From contig JAMPBP010000009.1 of the NCBI GenBank assembly GCA_023666645.1, positions 1-48,394 of the forward strand: a DNA stretch of 48,394 nucleotides, in the 5' to 3' direction. The notes under the pieces were generated by a model. The model was given only the letters and a program-made list of their open reading frames with translations. It was not told the DNA's origin and searched no databases. Source of the DNA: Clostridiales bacterium (GTDB lineage Bacteria; Bacteroidota; Bacteroidia; Bacteroidales; Muribaculaceae). Below, in pieces: positions 1-8,776 of the stretch (position 1 is its first letter; every line of letters starts with the position of its first letter). Both the position numbers and the translations under genes were made by a program.

Positions 1-9
1 AATCGAGTA

Positions 10-103
10 GGAGGCGAACACTAATCAGAGGTGTTCGCCTCCTTTCGTGTTCACTTGTCCTCTCACACCACCGTACATGCGGTTCCGCATACGGCGGTTC
101 CTC
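10..103 (-). ncRNA. Intron domains V and VI
   Basis: Domain V, the catalytic hairpin, lies at about 63-103: on the minus strand CCGTATGCG pairs with CGCATGTACGG around a short loop, leaving the usual two-base bulge. The three bases before CGTATG are CGC (94-96), the triad form of class C introns; most other classes carry AGC. Downstream, 10-21 and 31-42 form a perfect 12-bp stem with a 9-base loop, taken as domain VI. No bulged branch-point A is obvious inside that stem; an A at position 9, beyond the stem, could serve. Confidence 0.8.
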
Positions 104-1421
104 AACCTTTCGGCAAGGCTGACGCCTTGTAGTAGCAACCTATCCACACATAGCCTTGTCGGTGTAGTGCTTCATCGGGCATTGCCCTATGTGCTACCCA
201 ACTATCTGCTATGCGCCAATAACCTTGACTTGTATTGCCCCATTGATACGCCCGCCATTTATCTATTCCGCATTTGATTAGGTTCTGCACTCGCGTCCTC
301 GGGAGTTTCCATGCTTTCCATATACACATGCGGATACGGCGGCGTATCCATTTGTCTATCTCTTTGACCTTGCTTCCCATGTCAGCCAAATTGTAGTATT
401 CTGTCCACCCACGCAGATATTCTGCGAGAGCTTGCTTGCGCTTGACATATCCCATTCCATTACTCCTTGAAGTTATGGCTTTCAGACGGCGGCGCATTTT
501 GACTTCGGTCTTCTGATGTAGCCGCAGTCGGCTTTTGCCGTTGCGGATATAGAAGCCGTAACCGAGGAATTTCAATTTACCCACATAGGCACATTCGGTC
601 TTTTCGCGGTTGACGCGAAGTTTGAGCGTTGACTCTATGAACTTTGTTATACTCTCCTTTACTCGTTCAGCCGCTCGGCGGCTCTTGCAGAAGATGAGTC
701 CATCATCTGCATAACGTACAAACGGATGTCCGCGCCTTTCAAGTTCTTTGTCAAGTTCATTGAGCAGTATATTGGCAAGCAGAGGACTGAGAGGGCCGCC
801 TTGTGGCGTTCCCTCCCATGTTTCCGCATATCTGCCATTTACCATTACTCCGCTATTGAGGTATTTGTGTATGAGGGAGATAACCGCATCATCCTTTATC
901 GTCCGTTGCAGTATCTCTATCATCTTGGCGTGGTTGACGGTGTCAAAGAAGCGTTCAAGATCTATATCCACTGCATAGTGGTAGCCTTGATTGACTATCT
1001 CCGTTGCCTTTACCAACGCTTTCTTACCTCCTCTGCGAGGTCGGAAGCCGTAACTAACCTCGCTGAACTGACGTTCATAGATTGGGGTCAGTGCTTGGGC
1101 AATCGCCTGTTGGATTACTCGGTCTACGACCGTTGGTATTCCAAGCTGGCGTTTCTTGCCGTTGTCCTTGGGTATCTCAACCCTGCGGACGGGGTTCGGA
1201 CGATATGTCCTTTGGCGAATACTCTCTGTCAGTTGCTCTCCGTGCTCTATAAGATAGCCGAGCAGTCGGTCGCATTCCATTTTGTCTATGCCTGGTGCGC
1301 CCCCGTTGCTTTTTACTTGCTTGTATGCCGCATTGAGGTTGCTTGGCGACAAAATACGTTCCAACAGTGGGTATTCTTGTTTAGGTTGTTCCGTTGTGAG
1401 ATATCCGTCCACTACGCGCAT
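102..1421 (-). CDS. ltrA: Group II intron reverse transcriptase/maturase
   Basis: Intron-encoded protein that helps the intron RNA fold and splice and copies it into DNA during mobility. With the start at 1421 it has 439 residues, the usual size for class C. Reverse-transcriptase blocks are visible: GIPTVVDRVIQQAI (about 94-107), YGFRPRR (124-130), DIDLERFFD (152-160), GTPQGGPLSPLLANI (204-218) and the catalytic FVRYADD (234-240). Maturase domain X follows, with LKFLGYGF near 283 and the class C ending QGYWRIADSWV (399-409). No HNH endonuclease is seen. The frame stays open to 1682, but the ATG at 1421 is preferred because a GGGGG ribosome-binding-like stretch lies about 12 bases upstream and the extra N-terminus matches intron RNA rather than protein. 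It appears intact. Confidence 0.92.
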   Translation of the reverse strand: MRVVDGYLTTEQPKQEYPLLERILSPSNLNAAYKQVKSNGGAPGIDKMECDRLLGYLIEHGEQLTESIRQRTYRPNPVRRVEIPKDNGKKRQLGIPTVVDRVIQQAIAQALTPIYERQFSEVSYGFRPRRGGKKALVKATEIVNQGYHYAVDIDLERFFDTVNHAKMIEILQRTIKDDAVISLIHKYLNSGVMVNGRYAETWEGTPQGGPLSPLLANILLNELDKELERRGHPFVRYADDGLIFCKSRRAAERVKESITKFIESTLKLRVNREKTECAYVGKLKFLGYGFYIRNGKSRLRLHQKTEVKMRRRLKAITSRSNGMGYVKRKQALAEYLRGWTEYYNLADMGSKVKEIDKWIRRRIRMCIWKAWKLPRTRVQNLIKCGIDKWRAYQWGNTSQGYWRIADSWVAHRAMPDEALHRQGYVWIGCYYKASALPKG

Positions 1422-1934
1422 GAAAGTCTGCACCCCCTCATAGCCTTTGGCTTCCGGCCTATTCTTTTGAGGGCGGCTATCGTTCCACGCTGATATTTTC
1501 TGCATTCTTCCTTTCATTTGATAGTGCTTGACAATATTCACTTCGGTTGGGTTCAGTCCTTCCCTTGCGCTATCCTCGCAAGGTACTATGACCTCGGCTG
1601 ACTTCTCGCGGCAAGCTTTAATCCGCAGTCTTGTGTAAATGGGTCGCCACTGCGTCCGTGAGACCTCCCCGATTAAGAGCATAATCTTTCACACTTATAC
1701 CTGCTTGATTTACGCCACTCGTTCCGAATAGCTATCGGGCTTTGACTTCTAATGCAGTCTTACCCACGAGCAAACGCCTTGGTATCAAGTTTCTGTTCGT
1801 CAGGCCAGTGCTTTGCCGCCGACTTCCTTCACACCCAATGTCGCCATTGGCAGCTTGTCTTTGGCTGTACGCTTGCCGCTATTAGGCCGCGTTAGGGACT
1901 TGCACCCGTTAGATTATGCCCATGTCGGGCGAAC
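1422..1934 (-). ncRNA. Intron 5' ribozyme region (domains I-III)
   Basis: These roughly 510 bases lie between the intron 5' end and the maturase start and hold no convincing gene. They should fold into domains I-III and the start of domain IV. The GGGTGCAAGTCCC element near 1900-1912 is a recognisable part of group II domain I. Open frames here on either strand are incidental to the RNA structure. Confidence 0.65.
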
Positions 1935-1940
1935 ATTAAA

Positions 1941-1970
1941 AACAGAGAATAGTCACAACTATCCTCTGTT
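1941..1970 (-). terminator. Intrinsic terminator used as intron target
   Basis: Bases 1941-1953 and 1958-1970 form a 13-bp stem with a 4-base loop; the only imperfection is a G-U wobble in the minus-strand RNA. On the minus strand it is followed by TTTTTAAT and then at once by the intron 5' end. It lies about 40 bases past the merR stop, so it should end the M23-merR transcript. A matching T run on the other side could make it bidirectional. Confidence 0.85.
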
Positions 1971-2010
1971 TTTTTATATCATCTACGACAGCAAAAGTTA
2001 CATAATATGA

Positions 2011-2349
2011 TTATCGACTGCGCGAATTCAAGGTATCGAGAAGTTTTTGCAAAGTATCACGCACACCCTTGAGCCGCTCTATCGCCTCAAAACGACGCGA
2101 CACCCCCGAATGGTTACGCCTGATTTGCTCCTGAGCCGCTTCAAGTTTCAACCCTTTTTCCTTGACAAGAAAATATATCATACGAATCACCTCAATGTCA
2201 CGGGACGTATAGAAGCGCGTGCCCTTGTCATTTCGTTTGGGCTTGATAATGGTAAACTGATTTTCCCAAAACCGTAGAGTAGAGGGCGCTACATTAATGA
2301 GTTCAGCCACCTCGCTTATCTTATAATATTTTTTGTCGAGCGTATCCAT
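2011..2349 (-). CDS. MerR-family transcriptional regulator
   Basis: Small DNA-binding protein of 112 residues. The N-terminal winged helix-turn-helix is clear: YKISEVAELINVAPSTLRFW (about 9-28), then a wing with KPKRNDKGTRFYTSRDI (36-52) and a helix rich in hydrophobics to about 75. The rest (76-112) is a short probable coiled coil for dimerisation. There is no C-terminal effector domain and no cysteine, so it is not a classical metal sensor; its signal is unknown. It starts 7 bases after the M23 peptidase stop and is surely co-transcribed with it. A similar cluster of M23 peptidase, merR and alaS is, as I recall, common in Bacteroidales, which suggests a housekeeping role. Its terminator carries the intron. 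Confidence 0.88.
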   Translation of the reverse strand: MDTLDKKYYKISEVAELINVAPSTLRFWENQFTIIKPKRNDKGTRFYTSRDIEVIRMIYFLVKEKGLKLEAAQEQIRRNHSGVSRRFEAIERLKGVRDTLQKLLDTLNSRSR

Positions 2350-2356
2350 ATTTCAA

Positions 2357-3331
2357 TCAGTCCATAACATAACCGGCGTTTTCAGACGCCTCAACCATAG
2401 CGGCATATTCCTCGGGAGTAAGATCTTGGAAATAGTAGTTCACCGGATTTTGGGCGACACCCTTCAACCTCACCTCATAGTGGAGATGAGGTCCTGTTGA
2501 CTTTCCTGTATTTCCCACCTTGCCAATAAGATCACCGCGTTTCACATGCTGGCCCGGCTTGACAAGCACCTGACTGAGATGTGCAAAACGTGTAGTATAA
2601 TTAAACCCATGATCCATTTCTATCATGTTTCCATATCCGCTCATACTACGTCCGGCCGATGTCACCACTCCATCACCCGTAGCGTATACCGGAGTACCTA
2701 TAGGGGCTGAGAAATCCATACCCTCATGAAATCTCACTGTTCCATATATCGGGTCGACACGTCGTCCATAACCTGAAGCCATCTGCCTGAGATCCTTATT
2801 GGCGACGGGCTGAATCGATGGAATGTGGGACAGACGATCCTGGCGGTCGACAGCAAGTTGTCTCAATTGTTCAAAAGAACCTATCTGAGTAAAAATAGAC
2901 TGCTCCAATGCACTCATTTTGCGTGATACATTTCCCACGAGGGCAGCATCATTGAGCGAATTCAACGGAATTTCAGGTTGCTGAGGATCAAGGCCTGCAT
3001 AACGTTGCACGTCACTTATAGGATCGGCCTGCATCATGACACGGTAGAAATTATTGTCACGCTCTGCAAGATTATCCATGACACCAATAGCTTGGGAGAG
3101 GCGCTGGTCAAGATCCTCCAGTTGGAGCCGCAGTTGCTCATTGTCATCGCGCAACATTTTTTCGCGAGGAAATTCCATAAAAGTATACAACCCAAGTCCT
3201 ACAATCACGACTATTGCGACTATCTCGCCAAGGCGTAAAAGCAGAGCCCATATACGTTGACGCTTCGAACGATAAACGCGTTCATATGATTCGGTCAAAC
3301 GGTTATACCTGTAATATACTTTACGACTCAC
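2357..3331 (-). CDS. M23 family metallopeptidase, membrane-anchored
   Basis: Probable LytM-type murein endopeptidase or divisome regulator. A GTG at 3331 is the chosen start (324 residues, beginning VSRKVYYRYN). The frame runs up to 3427, but that extension covers the promoter at 3405-3435 and looks unlike protein. Order of parts: short basic cytoplasmic segment, one membrane span (about 33-52, IVAIVVIVGLGLYTF), coiled coil (about 60-90), then the peptidase domain. Zinc-site motifs are present: FHEGMDF (HxxxD) and PHLHYEV (HxH), and the surrounding YGRRVDPIYG and GNTGKSTGPHLHY are standard for M23. It should therefore be catalytically competent and face the periplasm. It is the first gene of an operon with merR and is transcribed divergently from alaS. 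Confidence 0.9.
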   Translation of the reverse strand: MSRKVYYRYNRLTESYERVYRSKRQRIWALLLRLGEIVAIVVIVGLGLYTFMEFPREKMLRDDNEQLRLQLEDLDQRLSQAIGVMDNLAERDNNFYRVMMQADPISDVQRYAGLDPQQPEIPLNSLNDAALVGNVSRKMSALEQSIFTQIGSFEQLRQLAVDRQDRLSHIPSIQPVANKDLRQMASGYGRRVDPIYGTVRFHEGMDFSAPIGTPVYATGDGVVTSAGRSMSGYGNMIEMDHGFNYTTRFAHLSQVLVKPGQHVKRGDLIGKVGNTGKSTGPHLHYEVRLKGVAQNPVNYYFQDLTPEEYAAMVEASENAGYVMD

Positions 3332-3359
3332 TTCTGAATAATTAAAACATTGACGACAA

Positions 3360-3390
3360 TTGCACATTAATAAAAAAAGCAGTATTTTTG
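3360..3390 (+). promoter_or_regulatory. Promoter of alaS
   Basis: TTG (3360-3362), 20 bases, TATTTTTG (3383-3390) matches the Bacteroidota promoter pattern. The RNA would start near 3397, about 65 bases before the alaS ATG. It is interleaved back to back with the minus-strand promoter at 3405-3435, so the two start sites are almost adjacent and may compete. Confidence 0.65.
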
Positions 3391-3404
3391 CACAATTGAA
3401 CGTA

Positions 3405-3435
3405 CAAATATATAAAATCGATTTCAAATATTCAA
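3405..3435 (-). promoter_or_regulatory. Promoter of the M23-merR operon
   Basis: On the minus strand TTG (3435-3433), 20 bases, then TATATTTG (3412-3405), a full match to the Bacteroidota -33/-7 pattern TTG-N19-21-TAnnTTTG. The predicted RNA start near 3398 lies about 65 bases before the GTG start and excludes the longer upstream reading of the peptidase frame. Confidence 0.65.
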
Positions 3436-3462
3436 CAACTACAATAACAACACAATACCAAC

Positions 3463-6081
3463 ATGCTCACAGCTAAGGAAATAAGAGAGTCATTCAAGGA
3501 CTTTTTTCAATCCAAGGGCCATCAAATAGTACCCTCGGCCCCCATGGTAATCAAAGACGACCCCACGCTCATGTTCACCAATGCAGGCATGAACCAGTTT
3601 AAAGACATCATACTTGGAAATACCCCAGCCAAATACAAACGTGTGGCCGACTCGCAGAAATGCTTGCGAGTAAGCGGCAAACACAACGACCTCGAAGAGG
3701 TAGGAATGGACACCTATCACCACACCATGTTTGAAATGCTCGGTAACTGGTCGTTTGGCGACTACTTCAAGAAAGAAGCAATCGACTGGGCCTGGGAATA
3801 TCTCGTAGACGTTCTCAAGCTTGATACCTCACGTCTGTATGCCACAGTATTCGAAGGATCGCCCGAGGAGGGACTGTCGCGTGACAACGAGGCAGCCTCT
3901 ATTTGGGAAACGCATCTTCCTGCCAGCCATATAATCAATGGCAACAAACATGATAACTTCTGGGAGATGGGCGATACCGGTCCATGCGGTCCATGTTCAG
4001 AAATCCACATTGACCTGCGACCCGAGAGTGAACGCGCAGCAAAGCCGGGAGCCGAGCTCGTCAACCACGACCACCCTCAGGTTATAGAAATCTGGAACCT
4101 CGTTTTCATGCAATACAATCGCAAAGCCGATGGTTCACTCGAACCTCTACCTGCCAAGGTTATAGATACCGGCATGGGCTTTGAACGTCTCTGCATGGCA
4201 CTGCAAGGAAAGACATCAAACTATGATACCGATGTTTTCACACCCTTGATCAACCGCATATCCATGCTATCGGGCAAAGAATATGGCAAAGACCCCAAGG
4301 TTGACATAGCCATGCGTGTCATTGCCGACCATGTGCGCACTATATCATTCTCCATAGCCGATTCCCAACTCCCGTCAAATGCCAAAGCCGGATATGTGAT
4401 AAGACGTATATTGAGACGTGCCGTCAGATATGCCTACACATTCTTAGACCAAAAGCAGGCATTCATGTACAGGCTTATCGATACCCTGATTGAGAGCATG
4501 GGAACTGCCTATCCCGAAATAGCCAAACAACGTGAGCTCATCATGAAAGTGATAAAAGAGGAAGAGGATTCGTTCCTTCGCACTCTCGAAAATGGCATAC
4601 GTATGCTTGATAATTCAATAAAAGCAGCGAAAGCTGCCGGTAAAGATATTATCTCGGGAAAAGAGGCATTTATCCTATATGACACATATGGATTCCCTCT
4701 CGATCTCACTCAGCTCATATTGAAGGAAAACGGCATGACACTCGATCAAAAGGAGTTTGACTCAGAGATGGAGATGCAGAAAGCCCGCGCCCGCAATGCC
4801 GCGGCTGTAGAAGCCAGTGACTGGGTTGTGGTAAGAGAAGGGGACCAGCAGTTTGTAGGATATGACACTACTGAGGTTCAGACCCAAATCCTCCGTTATC
4901 GTCGTGTAAAACAGAAAGACCGCGAGTACTATCAAATCATCCTGTCGGAGACTCCGTTCTATGCCGAGATGGGAGGACAGGTAGGCGACCGTGGTATTCT
5001 CGCCAATGGTGATGACAAAATTGAAATCTACGATACGAAACGAGAAAACGGTATTGGGGTACACCTCTCGAAAAAATTGCCAGCCAATGTAGAAGCCACT
5101 TTCATAGCTAAGATTGACACCGACGCCCGGCAAGCCACATCATGCAATCACACTGCCACCCACTTACTGCACCAGGCACTTCGCGAAGTGCTGGGCACTC
5201 ACGTTGAGCAGAAAGGCTCATATGTCTCTCCCGAGATCCTACGCTTTGACTTCTCACACTTCCAGAAACTTACACCTGAACAAATCCGAGAAGTAGAACA
5301 TCTCGCCAACCGTCGCGTGCGTGAGGCCATACAACTTGATGAGCACCGTAATGTACCAATTGCCAATGCTTTGGAAATGGGAGCAATGGCTTTATTTGGC
5401 GAGAAATACGGAGAAGAAGTACGTGTGATAAAATATGGAGACTCAGTGGAATTGTGCGGTGGCACACATGTAGTCAACACAGGCAACATAGGCATGATTA
5501 AGATTGTGTCGGAGAGCAGCATCGCGGCCGGCATACGCCGTATCGAGGCTATAACCGGTGAACGTGTTGAGAATGCCCTCGATGAGATGACCGACACACT
5601 GAAGCAGATATCGGGACTGCTCAACAATGCGCCCAACGTAACCCAGGCATTGCGTCGTGCTATTGATGAGAATGCCGACCTGCGCCGCCAGGCTGAAGAA
5701 TACTTCAATGAGCGGGTGAGCAACATTGCCAGGAATCTGCTGTCGGAAGCTACCATCATAAACGGGATAACACTGGTGTCTCTCAATGGTATGCGTCTCC
5801 CCGATGTGGTTAAAGGTGTCGCATTCAACATACGGTCCTTGTCTCCTGAACACACCGCTTTCGTTGCAGCTACAATCGATCCTACAAGGAAGCCATTGCT
5901 CACCGTGATGATTACCGAAGACCTTGTCAAGAGCGGATTCAATGCATCGGTCATCGTGCGCGAAGCTGCCAAGAGCATCAAAGGTGGAGGTGGAGGCCAA
6001 CCCGGCTTTGCTCAGGCCGGTGGTAAGGACGCCGATGGCATCAATCAGGCATTTGACACATTGAAAGCTGCCATAAAATAG
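3463..6081 (+). CDS. alaS: Alanine--tRNA ligase
   Basis: Charges tRNA-Ala with alanine in the cytoplasm and removes mischarged serine or glycine. The 872 residues are normal for the bacterial enzyme. The class II aminoacylation core is at the N-terminus ([14 protein letters not shown] near 39-52; [13 protein letters not shown] near 69-81; [13 protein letters not shown] near 171-183). The editing domain has its zinc-site residues HTATH (H563, H567) and CGGTH (C665, H669). The C-terminal oligomerisation (DHHA1-type) part ends with the glycine-rich [14 protein letters not shown]. All expected segments are present and intact. It is monocistronic: its own promoter precedes it and hairpins follow it. 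Confidence 0.98.
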   Translation: MLTAKEIRESFKDFFQSKGHQIVPSAPMVIKDDPTLMFTNAGMNQFKDIILGNTPAKYKRVADSQKCLRVSGKHNDLEEVGMDTYHHTMFEMLGNWSFGDYFKKEAIDWAWEYLVDVLKLDTSRLYATVFEGSPEEGLSRDNEAASIWETHLPASHIINGNKHDNFWEMGDTGPCGPCSEIHIDLRPESERAAKPGAELVNHDHPQVIEIWNLVFMQYNRKADGSLEPLPAKVIDTGMGFERLCMALQGKTSNYDTDVFTPLINRISMLSGKEYGKDPKVDIAMRVIADHVRTISFSIADSQLPSNAKAGYVIRRILRRAVRYAYTFLDQKQAFMYRLIDTLIESMGTAYPEIAKQRELIMKVIKEEEDSFLRTLENGIRMLDNSIKAAKAAGKDIISGKEAFILYDTYGFPLDLTQLILKENGMTLDQKEFDSEMEMQKARARNAAAVEASDWVVVREGDQQFVGYDTTEVQTQILRYRRVKQKDREYYQIILSETPFYAEMGGQVGDRGILANGDDKIEIYDTKRENGIGVHLSKKLPANVEATFIAKIDTDARQATSCNHTATHLLHQALREVLGTHVEQKGSYVSPEILRFDFSHFQKLTPEQIREVEHLANRRVREAIQLDEHRNVPIANALEMGAMALFGEKYGEEVRVIKYGDSVELCGGTHVVNTGNIGMIKIVSESSIAAGIRRIEAITGERVENALDEMTDTLKQISGLLNNAPNVTQALRRAIDENADLRRQAEEYFNERVSNIARNLLSEATIINGITLVSLNGMRLPDVVKGVAFNIRSLSPEHTAFVAATIDPTRKPLLTVMITEDLVKSGFNASVIVREAAKSIKGGGGGQPGFAQAGGKDADGINQAFDTLKAAIK

Positions 6082-6087
6082 ACCGAC

Positions 6088-6128
6088 CATGCACAAGTTT
6101 CTGAACGGAAATAAGAAACATGTGCATG
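6088..6128 (+). terminator. Hairpin after alaS
   Basis: Bases 6088-6102 and 6114-6128 pair over 15 positions with one mismatch (CATGCACAAGTTTCT against its complement). It starts six bases after the alaS stop. There is no T run, so a terminator role is likely only by position; it may instead protect the mRNA 3' end. Confidence 0.4.
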
Positions 6129-6154
6129 TCGAATCACTTATGTACTAACCGTTT

Positions 6155-6212
6155 ATAGGGTTATAAGTTTGCCTTGCTATAAGTCTTTATCAAAGCAACC
6201 TTATAACCCTAT
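6155..6212. repeat. Inverted repeat upstream of GH2 gene
   Basis: ATAGGGTTATAAG (6155-6167) recurs as a perfect 13-bp inverted copy at 6200-6212, with an inner TTGCT/AGCAA pairing. Its left arm overlaps a possible -7 box, TAAGTTTG (6164-6171), for the downstream hydrolase gene. It could be an alaS terminator, a leader hairpin or an operator; the sequence does not decide. Confidence 0.45.
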
Positions 6213-6237
6213 TTATATCAACCCCAAGCAGTAATCC

Positions 6238-8637
6238 ATGAATAAACATTTTCCTTTATTAATATTATCAATAGGACTCGCAATCTCGATGTCGGCGCGT
6301 GTTGATCAGTCGGTCAATTGGAACGACGGCTGGCGCTTTACCCTTGGCGACAGCACCGGCTATGCCGACTGTCATTTTCCCGATTCGACATGGCGTACCC
6401 TCTCATTGCCCCATGACTGGTCGAGAGAGCAGCATGCTTCGCCCTACCTGGCAAGTTGCACAGGTTATCTTCCCGGCGGAATCGGTTGGTATCGCAAACA
6501 TTTCAATTATACCCCTTCTCAGGACTCATCGCTCACTAAGGTATATTTTGAAGGAATATACAACCGTAGTGACATATATCTTAACGGACAACATATAGGA
6601 GGCCGTCCCAACGGATACGTGTCGACCGAGTATGACCTCACACCGGCATTAAAAGAAGGTGACAATGTGATAGCCGTGAGAGTCGACCATTCCCGTTATG
6701 CCGATTCACGCTGGTATACCGGTTCTGGAATATACCGCAATGTATGGTTGTACAACAAACCCTTGCGACACATTTCACTGTGGGGCTTGAGATACGCCAC
6801 TGAGCTAACCCCACAGGGCAAAGCTATAGTAACTGCGACGGTTGACCTCGAAGGGAAAGTCGACAAGAACTTAAGACTTAAGATTTCACTTCTTGACAGC
6901 AACGGCCAGCTGATAGCCTCGAAATCAATGAAAGCTATTACAGACACTTTGAACTGTACATTCACAATCGACAAACCACAGTTATGGTCGCTCGATAATC
7001 CTTACCTTTATTCGCTCAAAGCCTCATTGGTAACCAAAACCGGAGAACAGATTGACGGGGAGAGTGTACCTCTTGGCTTACGTACTATAAAATTCGACCC
7101 TGATCACGGTTTTGCTCTCAACGGAGAAGCAATGAAACTCAAGGGGGTATGTCTGCACCATGATCTTGGCGTACTTGGTGCTGAAGTCGTACCGGCGATT
7201 GTAAAGCAACGGCTTATAGCGCTGAAAAAACTTGGAGTCAATGCAATAAGATGTTCCCACAACCCACAGGCCCCTGTATTCTATTCACTTTGTGACAGCC
7301 TTGGACTCATGGTTATGGATGAAGGGTCGGACGAGTGGGAGTTTCCGAAGCGCAAGTGGATTGAAGGTTGGAATGTAGGCAAGCCCGGCTATGACGGTAC
7401 CTACGATTTCTTTGAGGATTGGATTGAACGTGACGTAACAGATATGGTGAGACGCGACCGTACACACCCTTCAGTAATACTATGGAGTGTAGGTAATGAG
7501 GTCGATTATCCCAATGACCCATATTCTCACCCTGTGCTCGATGGTGACACCGACCAATCTGGCTTCACCCAACCTATGTTTGGAGGTTATAAACCTGAGG
7601 CTCCCAATGCCGAGCGCATAGGCTTCATAGCCGACCGACTTGCCAAGGGCATCAGAGCCAATGACAATACACGCCCCGTAACCGGAGCGCTTGCCGGTGT
7701 TATCATGTCGAACGAAACAATTTATCCCGAGGTAATCGATATAGTTGGGTACAATTATACTGAAGGTCGATACCACGAAGATCATAAGAAGTATCCCAAA
7801 CGCATAATATATGGCAGTGAGAATCGCTCCGACTACGATGCCTGGACAGCAGTCAGGGACAACGAGTTCATCTCGGGCCAGTTCATATGGACAGGGAGCG
7901 ACTATCTTGGAGAATCGGGACGATGGCCCTCACGTGGACTTGGCACCGGGCTCCTTGATTTCGCCAATTATACTAAGCCACGAGGATATTTCAGACAAGC
8001 CTTATGGAGCGAAGAACCCATGGCCTATATCGGCACATACAATCCCTGCTGGCAAGGTCAGCGACACGATTATATTTCAATTGACGCCCCCGCATTATGG
8101 AACTATCAGATTGGCGATACAATAAGGGTTGTGTGCTACACCAATCAACCATGTGCTTCTCTATATCTCAATGGAAACAAAGTAGGAGAACACAAGCATG
8201 TAGACCCCTCGACCGGAGTAATCCACTGGGATGTAGCCTTCAATCCGGGCATCCTTAGAGTCGAGACCTACGACAAGATGGGGTACACCAAAGCCACCGA
8301 TGAGATAACTACCATAGGACCCGCCGAGAGTTTCGAAGCTGAAATAATAGACAATGACGGTGATGTAGCCACTGTCGAGGTCAAAGCTTTTGACAGCAAT
8401 GGCAATATATGCACGTTGGCCGACAATATGATTCATTGTCGGGTTGAGGGAGCGTCATTGCTTGGACTTGAAAATGGCGACAACAGCGACATGAGCGATT
8501 ACTCAGCGACCAGACGTCGACTCCACAATGGTCGTCTTAAAGCCTACATAAGACTTGACGGTCGGAAAATGGCTACGCTTCATTTCCAGTCACCGTTGCT
8601 CGGCTCCAAATCTATTGATGTGACCGGCAAGGAGTAA
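6238..8637 (+). CDS. Glycoside hydrolase family 2, secreted
   Basis: Probable exo-acting beta-galactosidase, beta-glucuronidase or beta-mannosidase type enzyme for glycan breakdown; the substrate cannot be read from the sequence. It has 799 residues, with a Sec signal peptide at 1-20 (hydrophobic FPLLILSIGLAISMSA) and no lipobox. Then come the jelly-roll sugar-binding domain (about 25-175, with WYRKHF and FEGIYNRSDIYLNG), an immunoglobulin-like domain (about 185-280), the TIM-barrel (about 285-590) and C-terminal beta domains. The acid/base glutamate is E421 in LWSVGNEVDYP and the nucleophile is E528 in IIYGSENRSD. The motif GEAMKLKGVCLHHDLG is typical of family 2. It stands alone, with no SusC/SusD genes nearby, so it is not part of a visible polysaccharide utilisation locus. 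A strong terminator follows. Confidence 0.93.
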   Translation: MNKHFPLLILSIGLAISMSARVDQSVNWNDGWRFTLGDSTGYADCHFPDSTWRTLSLPHDWSREQHASPYLASCTGYLPGGIGWYRKHFNYTPSQDSSLTKVYFEGIYNRSDIYLNGQHIGGRPNGYVSTEYDLTPALKEGDNVIAVRVDHSRYADSRWYTGSGIYRNVWLYNKPLRHISLWGLRYATELTPQGKAIVTATVDLEGKVDKNLRLKISLLDSNGQLIASKSMKAITDTLNCTFTIDKPQLWSLDNPYLYSLKASLVTKTGEQIDGESVPLGLRTIKFDPDHGFALNGEAMKLKGVCLHHDLGVLGAEVVPAIVKQRLIALKKLGVNAIRCSHNPQAPVFYSLCDSLGLMVMDEGSDEWEFPKRKWIEGWNVGKPGYDGTYDFFEDWIERDVTDMVRRDRTHPSVILWSVGNEVDYPNDPYSHPVLDGDTDQSGFTQPMFGGYKPEAPNAERIGFIADRLAKGIRANDNTRPVTGALAGVIMSNETIYPEVIDIVGYNYTEGRYHEDHKKYPKRIIYGSENRSDYDAWTAVRDNEFISGQFIWTGSDYLGESGRWPSRGLGTGLLDFANYTKPRGYFRQALWSEEPMAYIGTYNPCWQGQRHDYISIDAPALWNYQIGDTIRVVCYTNQPCASLYLNGNKVGEHKHVDPSTGVIHWDVAFNPGILRVETYDKMGYTKATDEITTIGPAESFEAEIIDNDGDVATVEVKAFDSNGNICTLADNMIHCRVEGASLLGLENGDNSDMSDYSATRRRLHNGRLKAYIRLDGRKMATLHFQSPLLGSKSIDVTGKE

Positions 8638-8652
8638 TTTTATGAAAAAGTC

Positions 8653-8676
8653 TTTTGACTCCATAGGAAGTCAAAA
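8653..8676 (+). repeat. Small inverted repeat after GH2 gene
   Basis: TTTTGACT (8653-8660) and AGTCAAAA (8669-8676) form an 8-bp stem with an 8-base loop just after the hydrolase stop. It may stabilise the mRNA end ahead of the true terminator. Confidence 0.35.
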
Positions 8677-8684
8677 CAGTATGA

Positions 8685-8720
8685 TATGAGGTTCTTACAG
8701 AGGACCTCATATTTTTTTTT
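8685..8720 (+). terminator. Intrinsic terminator of GH2 gene
   Basis: TATGAGGTTC (8685-8694) pairs with GGACCTCATA (8702-8711), followed by nine or ten T residues. This is a textbook rho-independent terminator and separates the hydrolase from the sigma-factor operon. Confidence 0.85.
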
Positions 8721-8776
8721 GAAAAATTTAAAAAAAATTGTTGCAAACCATTACTTTTACCGTATACAATATCGAG

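Larger units (their letters stand above)
2..1934 (-). mobile_element. Group II intron, bacterial class C
   Basis: Self-splicing retroelement read on the minus strand. The 5' end is placed at 1934, where the minus strand begins GTTCGCCCGACATG and soon shows GGGTGCAAGTCCC, both typical of a group II intron 5' region. Domain V and a domain VI stem lie at 10-103. The intron encodes its own reverse transcriptase/maturase (102-1421). Three signs point to class C: the domain V triad reads CGC, the protein has no endonuclease domain, and the insertion is directly behind a transcription terminator (1941-1970). The 3' end is uncertain by several bases and lies almost at the window edge, so the 3' exon is not visible. 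Confidence 0.85.

Noticed and set aside
726-1493. Long plus-strand open frame inside the intron
   Set aside because: It runs antisense to the reverse transcriptase and its sequence has no family features; the opposite frame carries all RT motifs.
5199-5981. Long minus-strand frame opposite alaS
   Set aside because: It is antisense to the conserved editing and C-terminal part of alaS and is low-complexity (Ser/Arg rich).
6238-8637. Polysaccharide utilisation locus around the GH2 enzyme
   Set aside because: No SusC, SusD or hybrid sensor gene is adjacent; the nearby beta-barrels are too small and lie behind a sigma factor in a separate operon.
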